The notes under the pieces were generated by a model that saw only the letters and a list, made by a program, of their open reading frames with translations, did not search any database and was not told the origin of the DNA. DNA of 64,000 bases from Symbiobacterium sp040797425. GTDB taxonomy: Bacteria; Bacillota; Sulfobacillia; Symbiobacteriales; Symbiobacteriaceae. The position numbers and the translations under genes were made by a program. The stretch covers positions 1-64,000 of the forward strand of contig NZ_JBFNEH010000009.1 in the NCBI RefSeq assembly GCF_040797425.1, written 5' to 3'. Below are positions 32,800 to 40,813 of this stretch, one piece after another. Position 1 is the first letter of the stretch. Each line of letters starts with the position of its first letter.

Positions 32800-33280
32800 C
32801 GTGTGGGTCGATGGAGAGGGGGGCCCCGCAGAGGGAACCGTACGCACGGCAGGCACGAGTGCGGTGCGAGTGCCGCCAGCGCTTGTGCCATGAGGTTTCG
32901 TGTGGAAGCCGCCAGGAAGTGAGCACGGCAACGCGTCGGTGAGGACCGCCGGCATCGCCTTGCAGAGCGCCTCAAGAGCGTCATGGGAAAAGGGGTTCAG
33001 GTAGTCTCAAGCCGGCGGCGGTGCCCTCTGGGGTAGTTCAGGGCTGTAGTTCCGACGGTTTGAGAGGGCGGGCAGCGCCTGTGCTGCAAGGGCTCGGTGT
33101 GGAAGCCGCATGGGAGAAGGGGTTCGGGCACTCTCAACACGTCGGAGGGTTGCCGGGGCTGGCGGCCAGAAAGACTCGCTGCGCCGACGACGGCCTGGTT
33201 GAACTTGCCTTTCCGCGGCGCCCGGGAGTGTGCCGTTCGCCGCCCGTCCGCTTTCGCGTGCGGTGCGCCGCGCACAAGGG
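32800..33280. repeat. Gene-free region with decayed direct repeats before fabI
   Basis: No ORF here looks coding. A 29-base element is present twice (32982-33010 and 33109-33137) with 25 identical positions, sharing CATGGGA-AAGGGGTTC and TCTCAA. The 12-mer TGTGGAAGCCGC also occurs twice (32901 and 33099). Short ACGGAAGC/ACGGCA-type strings resemble the repeat family on the other side of fabI. Confidence 0.55.
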
Positions 33281-33309
33281 ATGGTAAACTCGCCTCTGAT
33301 AGGCTATTA

Positions 33310-33326
33310 TTAGGACCAGGTGTTAA
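33310..33326 (+). promoter_or_regulatory. FapR-type operator at fabI
   Basis: TTAGGACCAGGTGTTAA matches 12 of 17 positions of a Bacillus FapR box (TTAGTACCTGATACTAA) and is itself an imperfect palindrome. It overlaps the start of the fabI transcript, with a TATTAT -10-like sequence at 33305-33310. FapR represses lipid-synthesis genes until malonyl-CoA accumulates. No fapR gene lies in this window. Confidence 0.6.
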
Positions 33327-33351
33327 TACAAGGGAGAGGGAGAGGTGCGCC

Positions 33352-34134
33352 GTGGGACTGATGACCGGGAAGAAGTGCCTGGTGATGGGCGTGGCCAACA
33401 AGCGGTCCATCGCCTGGGGGATCGCCCGGGCCCTGCACCGGGAGGGAGCGGAGCTGGCGTTCACGTACGTGAACGACCGGCTGAAGGAGAACGTGGTGGA
33501 GCTGGTGGAGACGCTCGAAGGGCACGAGCAGATGCCGATTCTGCCCTGCGACGTATCGCAGGACGGACAGATTGAGGCCGTCTTCGCCGCCCTGAAAGAG
33601 CAGTGGGGGAGGCTGGACGTGCTCGTGCACTCCATCGCCTACGCCCGCACGGAAGACCTGCAGCGTGACCTCCTGGACACGCCCCGGGAGGGGTGGCGCA
33701 TCGCCCAGGAGGTTTCCGCCTGGTCGTTGGTCGCGGCCGCCCGGGAGGCCAGGCTGCTGATGGAGGCCGCGGGCGGCGGCTCTATCATCACCCTCACCTA
33801 CCTCGCAGCCGAACGGGTAGTCGAACGGTACAACATCATGGCGCCGGCCAAGGCGGCCTTGGAGTGCAGCGTGCGCTACCTGGCCCACGAGCTGGGGCCG
33901 CACAACATCCGGGTCAACGCGATCTCCGCGGGCCCGCTGAAGACCCTTGCGGCCAGCGCCGTGAAGGGCCTGAGCACGCTGCGGGACATCGTGGAGGAGC
34001 GGGCGCCCCTACGCCGCAACGTCACGGTGGAGGAAGTGGGCGACGTTGGGCTTTTCCTGGCATCGGACCTCTCGCGGTGCATCACGGGTGAGACGATCTA
34101 CGCGGACAACGGCTTCCACATTATGGGCGTGTAA
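33352..34134 (+). CDS. fabI: Enoyl-[acyl-carrier-protein] reductase (NADH), FabI
   Basis: A 260-residue SDR-type enzyme for the last step of fatty-acid elongation. The nucleotide site reads VMGVANKRSIAWGIA, as typical for FabI. HSIAYARTEDLQRDLLD and the catalytic Tyr-x6-Lys (YNIMAPAK) follow. The usual ASY preceding the catalytic region is altered to TYLAAERVVERYN, as in FabI enzymes. GTG start behind GAGAGGTG. The long frame to 33097 is non-coding. It is monocistronic with a FapR-like box, and triclosan-type inhibitors are known to target this family. Confidence 0.94.
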   Translation: MGLMTGKKCLVMGVANKRSIAWGIARALHREGAELAFTYVNDRLKENVVELVETLEGHEQMPILPCDVSQDGQIEAVFAALKEQWGRLDVLVHSIAYARTEDLQRDLLDTPREGWRIAQEVSAWSLVAAAREARLLMEAAGGGSIITLTYLAAERVVERYNIMAPAKAALECSVRYLAHELGPHNIRVNAISAGPLKTLAASAVKGLSTLRDIVEERAPLRRNVTVEEVGDVGLFLASDLSRCITGETIYADNGFHIMGV

Positions 34135-34600
34135 TGGCGAGAGCGCGGTGCCCTGCCTGCGGCGAGGCAGGGACACGGAAGCAGTGTGAGGCGGGCCATC
34201 GATCTGCGGCGAGACCGTAACACGAAAACGGTGCGAGGCGAACCGATCAGTCTGCATTCCGGTGGTGGCACGGAAACGATGCGGGGCGCTTGGACCGGCC
34301 TGACAGGCCGGGCCACGGATGCGGCGTGACGGGAGCTGGGAGCCCTAGGGCGAGGTCGGGGCACGGAAGCGACCCCGGGAGAGATGATCGGCCTGCTTCC
34401 CGGCTGGTTAGGAGAAGGGTGTGAAGCAGGCAGGTGTGCCGAAACCGACCCCCCGGCGGGCGGAGCCGGCGCATAGGGAGCGCCCCGCCCCTGGGGGGCT
34501 GTGCGTGTTCGGGGCAGCAGATCCGCGCTGATCTCGCCGGGCGCGGGGGCGGCGGCCGCCACGGCTTCGGCCAGTTCATGCCGCGCAGGCCCCTTTTTAC
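34135..34600. repeat. Gene-free region with a degenerate ~47-bp repeat array
   Basis: From 34171 five units begin about every 44-49 bases (34171, 34218, 34266, 34311, 34359). They have the rough consensus (G/A)(G/A)CACGGAA(G/A)C(G/A)(G/A)TG(C/T)G, and some continue with ATCG..CTGC. A perfect inverted repeat CCGGCCTG-A-CAGGCCGG (34295-34311) lies at the third-fourth unit junction. No coding potential is apparent. The units are too diverged for a CRISPR and look like an old tandem array. Confidence 0.55.
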
Positions 34601-34629
34601 TTGACCCGCCGGCCCGAGACGCCCAGAAT
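34601..34629 (+). promoter_or_regulatory. Sigma-A-type promoter of the tsa operon
   Basis: TTGACC, a 17-base spacer and CAGAAT lie about 30 bases upstream of the tsaE start. Confidence 0.6.
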
Positions 34630-34660
34630 AGGTCTTGACCGGTCTTGGGAGGATCAATGC

Positions 34661-35134
34661 ATGCTTCGCATCATCAGTAGAAGCCCGGACGAGACCCTTG
34701 CCCTGGGGCGGTGGCTGGGAAGCCGGCTCCGGCCCGGGGATTTCGTCGCCCTCACCGGCGACCTGGGCACCGGCAAGACCGCCCTGGCCACCGGCATCCT
34801 CGCCGGGCTGGGCGTGGCCCGCACCGGCGGCAGCCCCACGTTCACGCTGCTGTGGGAGTACGAGGGGCGCATCCCCGTCTACCACTGGGACGTCTACCGG
34901 GTGGACGACCCGGCCGAGCTGGAGGACCTGGGGTACGAGGAGTACTTCTTCAGCGAAACCGGCGTCAACCTGGTGGAGTGGGCCGACCGGGTGCGGGAGC
35001 TGTGGCCCGACGACGTTCTCGAGATCGCACTCAGTTACGGGGCCGGCGCAGAGGAGCGGGTGCTGGCGTTTACCGGCGCCGAGCGGTACCGGCCGTTGTT
35101 GGAGGAGTTGGCCCATGCGGGTTTTGGCCTTTGA
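34661..35134 (+). CDS. tsaE: tRNA t6A biosynthesis ATPase TsaE
   Basis: A 157-residue P-loop protein that energises the TsaB-TsaD complex in threonylcarbamoyl-adenosine (t6A37) formation. Walker A is LTGDLGTGKTALATG. SPTFTLLWEYEGRIPVYHWD and DLGYEEYFF.. are family signatures. The ATG follows GGGAGG. It overlaps tsaB by 20 bases, so the two are co-translated. Confidence 0.95.
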   Translation: MLRIISRSPDETLALGRWLGSRLRPGDFVALTGDLGTGKTALATGILAGLGVARTGGSPTFTLLWEYEGRIPVYHWDVYRVDDPAELEDLGYEEYFFSETGVNLVEWADRVRELWPDDVLEIALSYGAGAEERVLAFTGAERYRPLLEELAHAGFGL

Positions 35135-35852
35135 TACCGCCACAGCCGCCTGCACCGTAGCGGTGGCGTCGGAGGAGCGGGTGCTCGCGGAGCTCACGCT
35201 CCAGGTGCCGCGGGCGCACTCCACCCGCCTGATGCCGCTGATTGCCCAGGCGCTGCGGGAGGCCGGGGTCGACCGGCGGGAGCTGGACGCCATCGCGGTT
35301 GGCGTGGGCCCGGGATCCTTCACCGGACTGCGCATCGGTCTGGCCACCGCCAAGGGGCTCGCCCTGGCCCTGGACAAGCCGGTGGTGCCCGTCTCCACCC
35401 TGGCGGCCGCGGCGTACGGTACCGGCGCCCAGATCGGGCTGGTGGTGCCGCTCTTTGACGCAAAGCGCGACCAGGTGTTTTCGGCCGTCTATGCGGCCGG
35501 CGACCGGGACCCCGCCCCCTGGGTGGAGGTGCTGGGCCCGGTGAACCTGCACGTCGACGAACTGGTCGAGCGGGTGCGCACCATCAGGGCCGGGATGCAG
35601 CACACGTGGCAGTTCGTCACCCTCTGCGGCGACGTCGCCGAGACGCACGCCCCGCGCTTCGGCCCGGACCAGGCCGTGCGGGTGGCGGCGGCGGGGGCGC
35701 TGCTGCCCCGGGGATCGGCTGTGGCGGCGCTGGGCCTGAGCCTCCTCAAGCGGGGCGGCGGCGTGGCTCCCGATGCCCTCGTTCCCATCTACCTGCGCAA
35801 GAGCGAGGCGGAAAGTCTATGGGAAGCCCGGAAATCACGATCCGCCCCATGA
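35115..35852 (+). CDS. tsaB: tRNA threonylcarbamoyladenosine biosynthesis protein TsaB
   Basis: A 245-residue ASKHA-fold partner of TsaD. The N-terminus MRVLAFDTATAACTVAVAS and the block VGVGPGSFTGLRIGLATAKG are diagnostic. Like other TsaB proteins it lacks the metal-binding His residues of TsaD and acts as a scaffold. GGAGGAG precedes the ATG. The frame is open upstream, but only inside tsaE. It overlaps rimI by 34 bases. Confidence 0.95.
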   Translation: MRVLAFDTATAACTVAVASEERVLAELTLQVPRAHSTRLMPLIAQALREAGVDRRELDAIAVGVGPGSFTGLRIGLATAKGLALALDKPVVPVSTLAAAAYGTGAQIGLVVPLFDAKRDQVFSAVYAAGDRDPAPWVEVLGPVNLHVDELVERVRTIRAGMQHTWQFVTLCGDVAETHAPRFGPDQAVRVAAAGALLPRGSAVAALGLSLLKRGGGVAPDALVPIYLRKSEAESLWEARKSRSAP

Positions 35853-36304
35853 CCCCGGCCGACCTGGACGGCGTGATGGAGATCGAGCACCTCTCCTTCC
35901 TCACGCCGTGGTCGCGCGCGGCCTTCGCGTCTGAACTGAAACAGCGTTACACGGTCTATCTGGTGGCCCGGGAGGGCGAGCGGGTGGTGGGGTACGCCGG
36001 GATGCACGTGATCTGGGACCAGGCGCACGTCACCAACGTCGCCGTGCATCCGCAACGCCGCGGACGGGGGATCGGCGAGCGGCTGATGCGGGAGCTGATC
36101 CAGATCGCCCACAGCCGCGGCGTGACGCACATGACCCTCGAGGTGCGGGTCAGCAACACCCCCGCCCAGGAACTCTACCGCAAGCTGGGCTTCGTGACCG
36201 CGCCCGGCGCCATCCGCAAGGGCTACTACACCGATACCGGCGAAGACGCCATCGTGATGTGGAAGGAGCCCCTGATCGAGAACGAGCAGGAGGGAGCGGT
36301 TTGA
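35819..36304 (+). CDS. rimI: Ribosomal protein S18-alanine N-acetyltransferase (RimI-type GNAT)
   Basis: A 161-residue GNAT acetyltransferase. The acetyl-CoA-binding motif A is VAVHPQRRGRGIGERLMREL, followed by the RimI block VSNTPAQELYRKLGFVTAP. ITIRPMTPADLDGVMEIEHL at the N-terminus is typical. Its place between tsaB and tsaD is conserved in many bacteria. The TGA overlaps the TTG start of rnhA. Confidence 0.92.
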   Translation: MGSPEITIRPMTPADLDGVMEIEHLSFLTPWSRAAFASELKQRYTVYLVAREGERVVGYAGMHVIWDQAHVTNVAVHPQRRGRGIGERLMRELIQIAHSRGVTHMTLEVRVSNTPAQELYRKLGFVTAPGAIRKGYYTDTGEDAIVMWKEPLIENEQEGAV

Positions 36305-36750
36305 GCTTGCGGGAAGTGATCATCTACACCGACGGCGCCTGCTCCGGCAATCCCGGTCCCGGCGGATGGGCCGCCGTGCTCCTGTCCGGCCCCCACCGCA
36401 AGGAGCTGTCGGGTTTCGACCCGCACACCACCAACAACCGCATGGAGCTGCAAGCCGCGATCGAGGCCCTGCGGGCGCTGAAGTACCCCTGCAAGGTCAA
36501 GCTCTACTCCGACAGCGCCTACCTGATCAACGCCTTCCGCCAGAACTGGCTGGCGACCTGGCAGCGGAACGGGTGGGTGAACAGCAAGAAGGAGCCGGTG
36601 GAGAACCAGGACCTGTGGCAGGCCTTGCTCGAGGCTGCTCGCCCCCACCAGGTGGAGTGGCTGAAGGTGCAGGGGCACGCCGACAACGTGGAGAACAACC
36701 GGTGCGACGAGCTGGCTCGCGCCGCCATCGCCGCCGGCACCAAGGGCTAG
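36301..36750 (+). CDS. rnhA: Ribonuclease HI
   Basis: A 149-residue enzyme that cuts the RNA strand of RNA-DNA hybrids. All four catalytic acids are present: Asp in YTDGACSGNPGPGGW, Glu in NNRMELQAA, Asp in YSDSAYLI and Asp in the ENNRCDELA segment. The basic-protrusion Trp-rich segment (WLATWQRNGWVNSKK) is kept. TTG start behind AGGAGGGA overlaps the rimI stop. Its insertion between rimI and tsaD in a t6A operon is unusual. Confidence 0.95.
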   Translation: MSLREVIIYTDGACSGNPGPGGWAAVLLSGPHRKELSGFDPHTTNNRMELQAAIEALRALKYPCKVKLYSDSAYLINAFRQNWLATWQRNGWVNSKKEPVENQDLWQALLEAARPHQVEWLKVQGHADNVENNRCDELARAAIAAGTKG

Positions 36751-36769
36751 CGCTGGAGGAGATGAACCT

Positions 36770-37786
36770 GTGTCGGAAGGGCTGATTCTGGGCATCGAGT
36801 CTTCCTGCGACGAGACCGCCGCGGCGGTGGTTGCAGGCGGAAGGCGGGTGCTCTCCAACATCGTCGCGAGCCAGGTCGACCTCTTTCGGAAGTACGGCGG
36901 GGTCGTGCCCGAGATCGCCTCGCGCAAGCACCTGGAACTGATCCTGCCGGTGATCCGCGAGGCGGTGGCGACCGCCGGCGTGGGGCTCCACGAACTCGAC
37001 GCCATCGCCGTCACCCACGGCCCGGGCCTGGTGGGCACCCTGCTGGTGGGGCTCTCGGCCGCCAAGGCGCTGGCCTTCGGCCTGGACAAGCCCCTGGTCG
37101 GCGTGAACCACCTGCAGGGGCACATCTACGCCAACTTCCTGGTGGAGCTGCAGCCGACCTTTCCGCTGGTCTGCCTGGTGGTCTCGGGCGGTCACACCGA
37201 TCTGATCTACATGGCGGGCCACGGAGAGATGGAGCTGATGGGGCGCACGCTCGACGACGCGGCGGGCGAGGCCTTCGACAAGGTGGCCCGCTCGGTGGGG
37301 CTGGGCTACCCTGGCGGTCCCCAGGTGGAGCAGCTGGCCCGGTCCGGTAACCCCGAGGCGGTGCCGCTGCCCGTCGCCCACACCGACGGGCCCTTCGACT
37401 TCTCCTTCTCGGGCCTGAAGACGGCCGTCCTGCAGTACGTGCAGCGCACGGGCCCGCTCAGCGACCAGCAGCGGGCCGACCTGGCGGCCTCCTTCCAGCG
37501 GGCGGTCACCGGCGCGCTGGTGGAGAAGACCCTGAAGGCGGCAGAGGAGAAGGGCGTCCGCCAGGTGATCCTCGCCGGGGGCGTGGCCGCCAACGGCGCC
37601 CTGCGGCAGGCGATGCGGGAGGCCCTGGAGCCCCGCGGCATCGCCCTGAGCTACCCGCCGCCTGTCCTGTGCACCGACAACGCCGCCATGATTGCTGCCG
37701 CCGGCTACCACCTGTGGCGGGCGGGCGTGCGGCATGACCTCGACCTGAACGCCGTGCCCGGTCTGGGGCTGGGGCTGGAGGGGTGA
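36770..37786 (+). CDS. tsaD: tRNA N6-adenosine threonylcarbamoyltransferase TsaD
   Basis: A 338-residue ASKHA-fold enzyme that transfers the threonylcarbamoyl group to A37 of ANN-decoding tRNAs. The N-terminus GIESSCDETAAAVV and the metal-binding His pair in NHLQGHIYANF are present, with VVSGGHTDLIYM and LAGGVAANGALRQAM further on. GTG start behind GGAGGAG. With tsaE and tsaB this gives most of the t6A pathway. TsaC/YwlC is not in the window. Confidence 0.96.
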   Translation: MSEGLILGIESSCDETAAAVVAGGRRVLSNIVASQVDLFRKYGGVVPEIASRKHLELILPVIREAVATAGVGLHELDAIAVTHGPGLVGTLLVGLSAAKALAFGLDKPLVGVNHLQGHIYANFLVELQPTFPLVCLVVSGGHTDLIYMAGHGEMELMGRTLDDAAGEAFDKVARSVGLGYPGGPQVEQLARSGNPEAVPLPVAHTDGPFDFSFSGLKTAVLQYVQRTGPLSDQQRADLAASFQRAVTGALVEKTLKAAEEKGVRQVILAGGVAANGALRQAMREALEPRGIALSYPPPVLCTDNAAMIAAAGYHLWRAGVRHDLDLNAVPGLGLGLEG

Positions 37787-37792
37787 CTTGCC

Positions 37793-38305
37793 ATGGGGCG
37801 CAGGCTGACCAGGCTGCCTGATTACGGGCCCCTGAATCCGCTGCAGTACTGGTACCGGCACGTGAACCCGCTCAGGGTGGTCTGGAACTTCATCTGCATC
37901 TACCTGGCCAGGTACTCGCCCTCGCTTACTCTGAAGTGCTGGCTTTACCGGCTGACGGGGGCGAAGATCGGCCGAAACGTCTCCATCGGCCTGGCCGTGG
38001 TGTTCGACATCTTCTACCCGCACCTCATCCAGATCGACGACAACAGCGTTATCGGCTACAACTCGGTCATCCTGTGCCACGATTTCCGGGTGAGGGAGGC
38101 CTTTACCGGTCCCGTGCACATCGGCCGGGACGTGCTGGTGGGGGCCAACTGCACCATCCTTCCCGGAGTGCGCATCGGGGACGGAGCGACCGTATCGGCC
38201 ATGAGCCTGGTGAACCGGGACATCCCGCCGGGCGCCATGGCTGGCGGCGTGCCGGCACGGGTGCTGCGCACCGCCGAGTCATCGCCTCCCTCCCCTGCGC
38301 CATAG
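37793..38305 (+). CDS. Hexapeptide-repeat (LbH) acyltransferase
   Basis: A 170-residue protein with a hydrophobic N-terminal region (WNFICIYLARYSPSLTLKCW) and a left-handed beta-helix of hexapeptide repeats (GAKIGRNVSIGLAVVFDIF, VHIGRDVLVGANCTILPGVR, IGDGATVSAMSLVNRDIPPG). The NxxxSxxGxx pattern is typical of maltose/galactoside-type O-acetyltransferases. It begins 6 bases after tsaD. The substrate is unknown; a cell-envelope sugar is plausible given the neighbours. Confidence 0.82.
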   Translation: MGRRLTRLPDYGPLNPLQYWYRHVNPLRVVWNFICIYLARYSPSLTLKCWLYRLTGAKIGRNVSIGLAVVFDIFYPHLIQIDDNSVIGYNSVILCHDFRVREAFTGPVHIGRDVLVGANCTILPGVRIGDGATVSAMSLVNRDIPPGAMAGGVPARVLRTAESSPPSPAP

Positions 38306-38322
38306 AATATTAGGACAGGTGA
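38306..38322 (+). promoter_or_regulatory. Possible half FapR-like box before the PAP2 gene
   Basis: The sequence ATATTAGGACAGGTGAAAG shares TATTAGGAC and AGGTG with the fabI operator but lacks one C and the second TTAA arm. It overlaps the likely ribosome-binding region, so it could simply be an SD. Confidence 0.2.
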
Positions 38323-38326
38323 AAGG

Positions 38327-39235
38327 GTGGGTGCCGTGTCGGGCGTGGAAATCCTGCGGGCCATCCAGACGCTTCAGTCGCCCTTGCTGGATCAGGTCTT
38401 CGGCCTCATCACCAATCTGCACCACGAGATTGTCTACGTCCTGGTACTCCCGCTCCTCTACTGGCTCTACGACAAGCGGTTTGGCCGGTACATGTTCTCG
38501 GTATTTTTCATTGGTTTTTGGACGAATGCTTTCCTTAAGTATGTGTTCCGCACGCCCCGCCCCGATCCGAATCAGGTGCGGGTCATCCTCGCCGAGACGG
38601 GCGGAGGGTACTCCTTCCCCAGCGGCCACTCACAGACGCCGCTGGTGTTCTGGGGGGCCATTGCCCACCATCTGCGGCGCCGCTGGTTTACCTGGGTCGT
38701 CGCCGTCGCGGTCTTCCTGATCGGGTTCTCCCGCCTCTACATCGGCGTGCACTGGCCGGTGGACGTGCTGGGAGGCTGGGCCATCGGCCTCGCGGTGCTT
38801 TATCTGATGGTCCGCACCGAACCGTTCTGGACCGGCGAGCGGCAGTCGCCTGGCCTGCGCCTCCTGCTGGCCTTCCTGCTGCCGGGGGCCGCGCTGGGAC
38901 TGCTGGCCCTGGTGGGCGAGGTCGACGAGATCTCCTGGCTCATCGTGGGCGCGTATGGTGGCCTGCTGTTCGGTTCGGCGCTGGAAGAGGTCTGGGTCGG
39001 CTTCGACCCGCGGCGGGGAAGCCCGGTGCAGCACGTGCTGAAAATGGTGGTGGGGCTTGCCCTGGTGCTGGCGGTGAAGGAGGGCCTGAAGCTGGTCCTG
39101 CCCGACACCGGCCCCGGCGACCTGGTGCGCTACTGGCTGGTGGCGGTCACCGCCACGCTGGTCGCCCCGTGGATCTTTGACCGGTTGATTACCCGCCGGC
39201 CGGCCATCCCAGCAGGACGGGCGCCGGGCGCCTGA
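38327..39235 (+). CDS. PAP2-family membrane phosphatase
   Basis: A 302-residue integral membrane protein with about eight spans. The three phosphatase motifs are complete: KYVFRTPRP (C1), PSGHS (C2) and SRLYIGVHWPVDVLGG (C3, with SRxxxxxHxxxD). Family members dephosphorylate undecaprenyl pyrophosphate, phosphatidate or phosphatidylglycerophosphate. Placement just before murC favours a bactoprenyl role, which is inference. GTG start; a second GTG three codons later is equally possible. Confidence 0.88.
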   Translation: MGAVSGVEILRAIQTLQSPLLDQVFGLITNLHHEIVYVLVLPLLYWLYDKRFGRYMFSVFFIGFWTNAFLKYVFRTPRPDPNQVRVILAETGGGYSFPSGHSQTPLVFWGAIAHHLRRRWFTWVVAVAVFLIGFSRLYIGVHWPVDVLGGWAIGLAVLYLMVRTEPFWTGERQSPGLRLLLAFLLPGAALGLLALVGEVDEISWLIVGAYGGLLFGSALEEVWVGFDPRRGSPVQHVLKMVVGLALVLAVKEGLKLVLPDTGPGDLVRYWLVAVTATLVAPWIFDRLITRRPAIPAGRAPGA

Positions 39236-39290
39236 TGGTACTCTGGAAGAGCGAAGCGGCAAACCTGTTCCCATCAAGGGGGAAGCCTGG

Positions 39291-40694
39291 GTGTTGAAGG
39301 CCCGTAAGGTGCATTTCATCGGAGTCGGCGGCTACGGCATGAGTGCGCTGGCCATGGTGCTCACGCAGCAGGGATATCAGGTCTCAGGGTCGGATGTTGC
39401 GGCATCTGACCGGACCCGCCGCCTGGAGCAGGCGGGAGTCGAAGTTCACACCGGCGCGCATGATGCCGCCTACATCAACGGGGCAGACGTGGTCGTCTAC
39501 TCCACCCAGGTGCCGCCCGACAACCCCGAACTGGCGGCTGCCCGCGCCCGGGGCCTCAGGGTGATGCACCGCTCCGAGGTGCTGGCCGAGTTCGTGAACG
39601 GGAAGTCCATCGCCGTGGCCGGAACGCACGGCAAGACCACGACCTCCAGCATGATTGCCTTCCTCCTGGAGCGGGGCGGCCTGGATCCGACGGTCATCCT
39701 GGGTGGAGAGGTGGAGGCGATCGGCGGGACGGGAAGGGCCGGCTTGGGCCCATGGGTGGTGGCTGAGGCTGATGAGTCTGACCGGTCCTTCCTGCGCTAC
39801 CGCCCGGAGGTGGCGGTGGTCACCAACGTGGAGCCCGAGCACCTCGAGTTCTGGGAGGGCTCGTTTGACTGCATCAAAGCGGGCTTCCGCCAGTTCCTGC
39901 ACCAGGTGCAGCCGGGCGGTCTGGCCGTCCTCTGTGGCGACGACCCGACGCTCCTTGCGCTCGGGCAGGAGCTGCAGTCGACGCCGGGCGCGGCACGGGT
40001 GGTCTTCTATGGTACGGGGCCGGAGGCCGCCTGGCAGGCCCGCAATATCCACCCCTGCGAACGAGGTATTGCGTACGAATGCTACCGGGACGGCCAGTTC
40101 CTGGGCGAGGTCCGCCTGCCGATCCCGGGGCGGCACAACGCCCTCAACTCCCTCGGGGCGCTGGCCGCGGGGGCCCACGCCGGCCTCTCCTTCGACCAGA
40201 TGAAGGAGACCCTCCTCTCCTTCGGCAACGCCAAGCGGCGCTTCCAGGTGTGGGCGGAGGTGGACGGCATCCGGGTGGTGGACGATTACGCCCACCACCC
40301 CACCGAGATCCGGGCGACCCTGGCCGCGGCGCGGGAGCGGCAGGGCGGGCGGGTGATCGCCGTCTTCCAGCCGCAGCGCTACTCCCGGACGCACTGGCTG
40401 ATGGACCAGTTCGCCACCGCCTTCCAGGACGCGGACGTGCTCGTGCTCACCCGCATCTACAGCCCTCCGGGCGAGCAGCCGATTCCGGGCGTCACGGCGG
40501 AGCGACTGGCCGAGCGTATCGAGGCCAACACCGGACGGCCGGTCACGCTGCTTTCCGATCCCCGGGAGATCCTGGCCTACCTGCTCCGGGAGGTGCGCCC
40601 CGGCGACACGGTGATCACAATGGGCGCCGGAGACATCTGGAAGGTGGCGCGGGATCTGGCGGAGGAGCTGAAATCGCGGGCACCTTCTGCGTAG
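39291..40694 (+). CDS. murC: UDP-N-acetylmuramate--L-alanine ligase
   Basis: A 467-residue Mur ligase adding L-Ala to UDP-MurNAc. Three domains are visible: the N-terminal nucleotide-sugar domain (VHFIGVGGYGMSALAMVLTQ), the central ATPase with AGTHGKTTTSSMIAFLLERG and EADESDRSFLRYRPEVAVVT, and the C-terminal domain (DDYAHHPTEIRATLAAARER, VFQPQRYSRT). GTG start behind AAGGGGGAAG. The gene stands apart from a division/cell-wall cluster, as in Bacillus, where murC is also solitary. Confidence 0.96.
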   Translation: MLKARKVHFIGVGGYGMSALAMVLTQQGYQVSGSDVAASDRTRRLEQAGVEVHTGAHDAAYINGADVVVYSTQVPPDNPELAAARARGLRVMHRSEVLAEFVNGKSIAVAGTHGKTTTSSMIAFLLERGGLDPTVILGGEVEAIGGTGRAGLGPWVVAEADESDRSFLRYRPEVAVVTNVEPEHLEFWEGSFDCIKAGFRQFLHQVQPGGLAVLCGDDPTLLALGQELQSTPGAARVVFYGTGPEAAWQARNIHPCERGIAYECYRDGQFLGEVRLPIPGRHNALNSLGALAAGAHAGLSFDQMKETLLSFGNAKRRFQVWAEVDGIRVVDDYAHHPTEIRATLAAARERQGGRVIAVFQPQRYSRTHWLMDQFATAFQDADVLVLTRIYSPPGEQPIPGVTAERLAERIEANTGRPVTLLSDPREILAYLLREVRPGDTVITMGAGDIWKVARDLAEELKSRAPSA

Positions 40695-40733
40695 CCGGAG
40701 CTCCGGCGGACCGGACAATCCCCGCACGCACGG

Positions 40734-40780
40734 AGCCCCCGGACCAGGGAGGCGTTGCCTCCCGGGCCGGGGGCTTCTTC
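40734..40780 (+). terminator. Terminator of murC
   Basis: A long two-part stem (AGCCCCCGG... paired with ...CCGGGGGCT, inner GGGAGGC/GCCTCCC) is followed by TCTTC. Confidence 0.8.
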
Positions 40781-40796
40781 AGGCCCTTGCCGGTAT

Positions 40797-40813
40797 GTCT
40801 GCCCGGGGCAGAC
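40797..40813. other. 17-bp palindrome at the 3' end of the UDG gene
   Basis: GTCTGCCC-G-GGGCAGAC is a perfect inverted repeat in the gap between convergent murC and the UDG gene. Its right arm runs into the recurring GGGCAGACTA element, which includes the UDG stop codon. TTGCCG lies 16 bases before CAGACT. Confidence 0.45.

Noticed and set aside
34171..34410. CRISPR array
   Set aside because: Repeat units are badly diverged, spacers are not unique inserts, and no cas genes are nearby; the Fe-S nuclease at 4.1 kb is linked to helicases instead.
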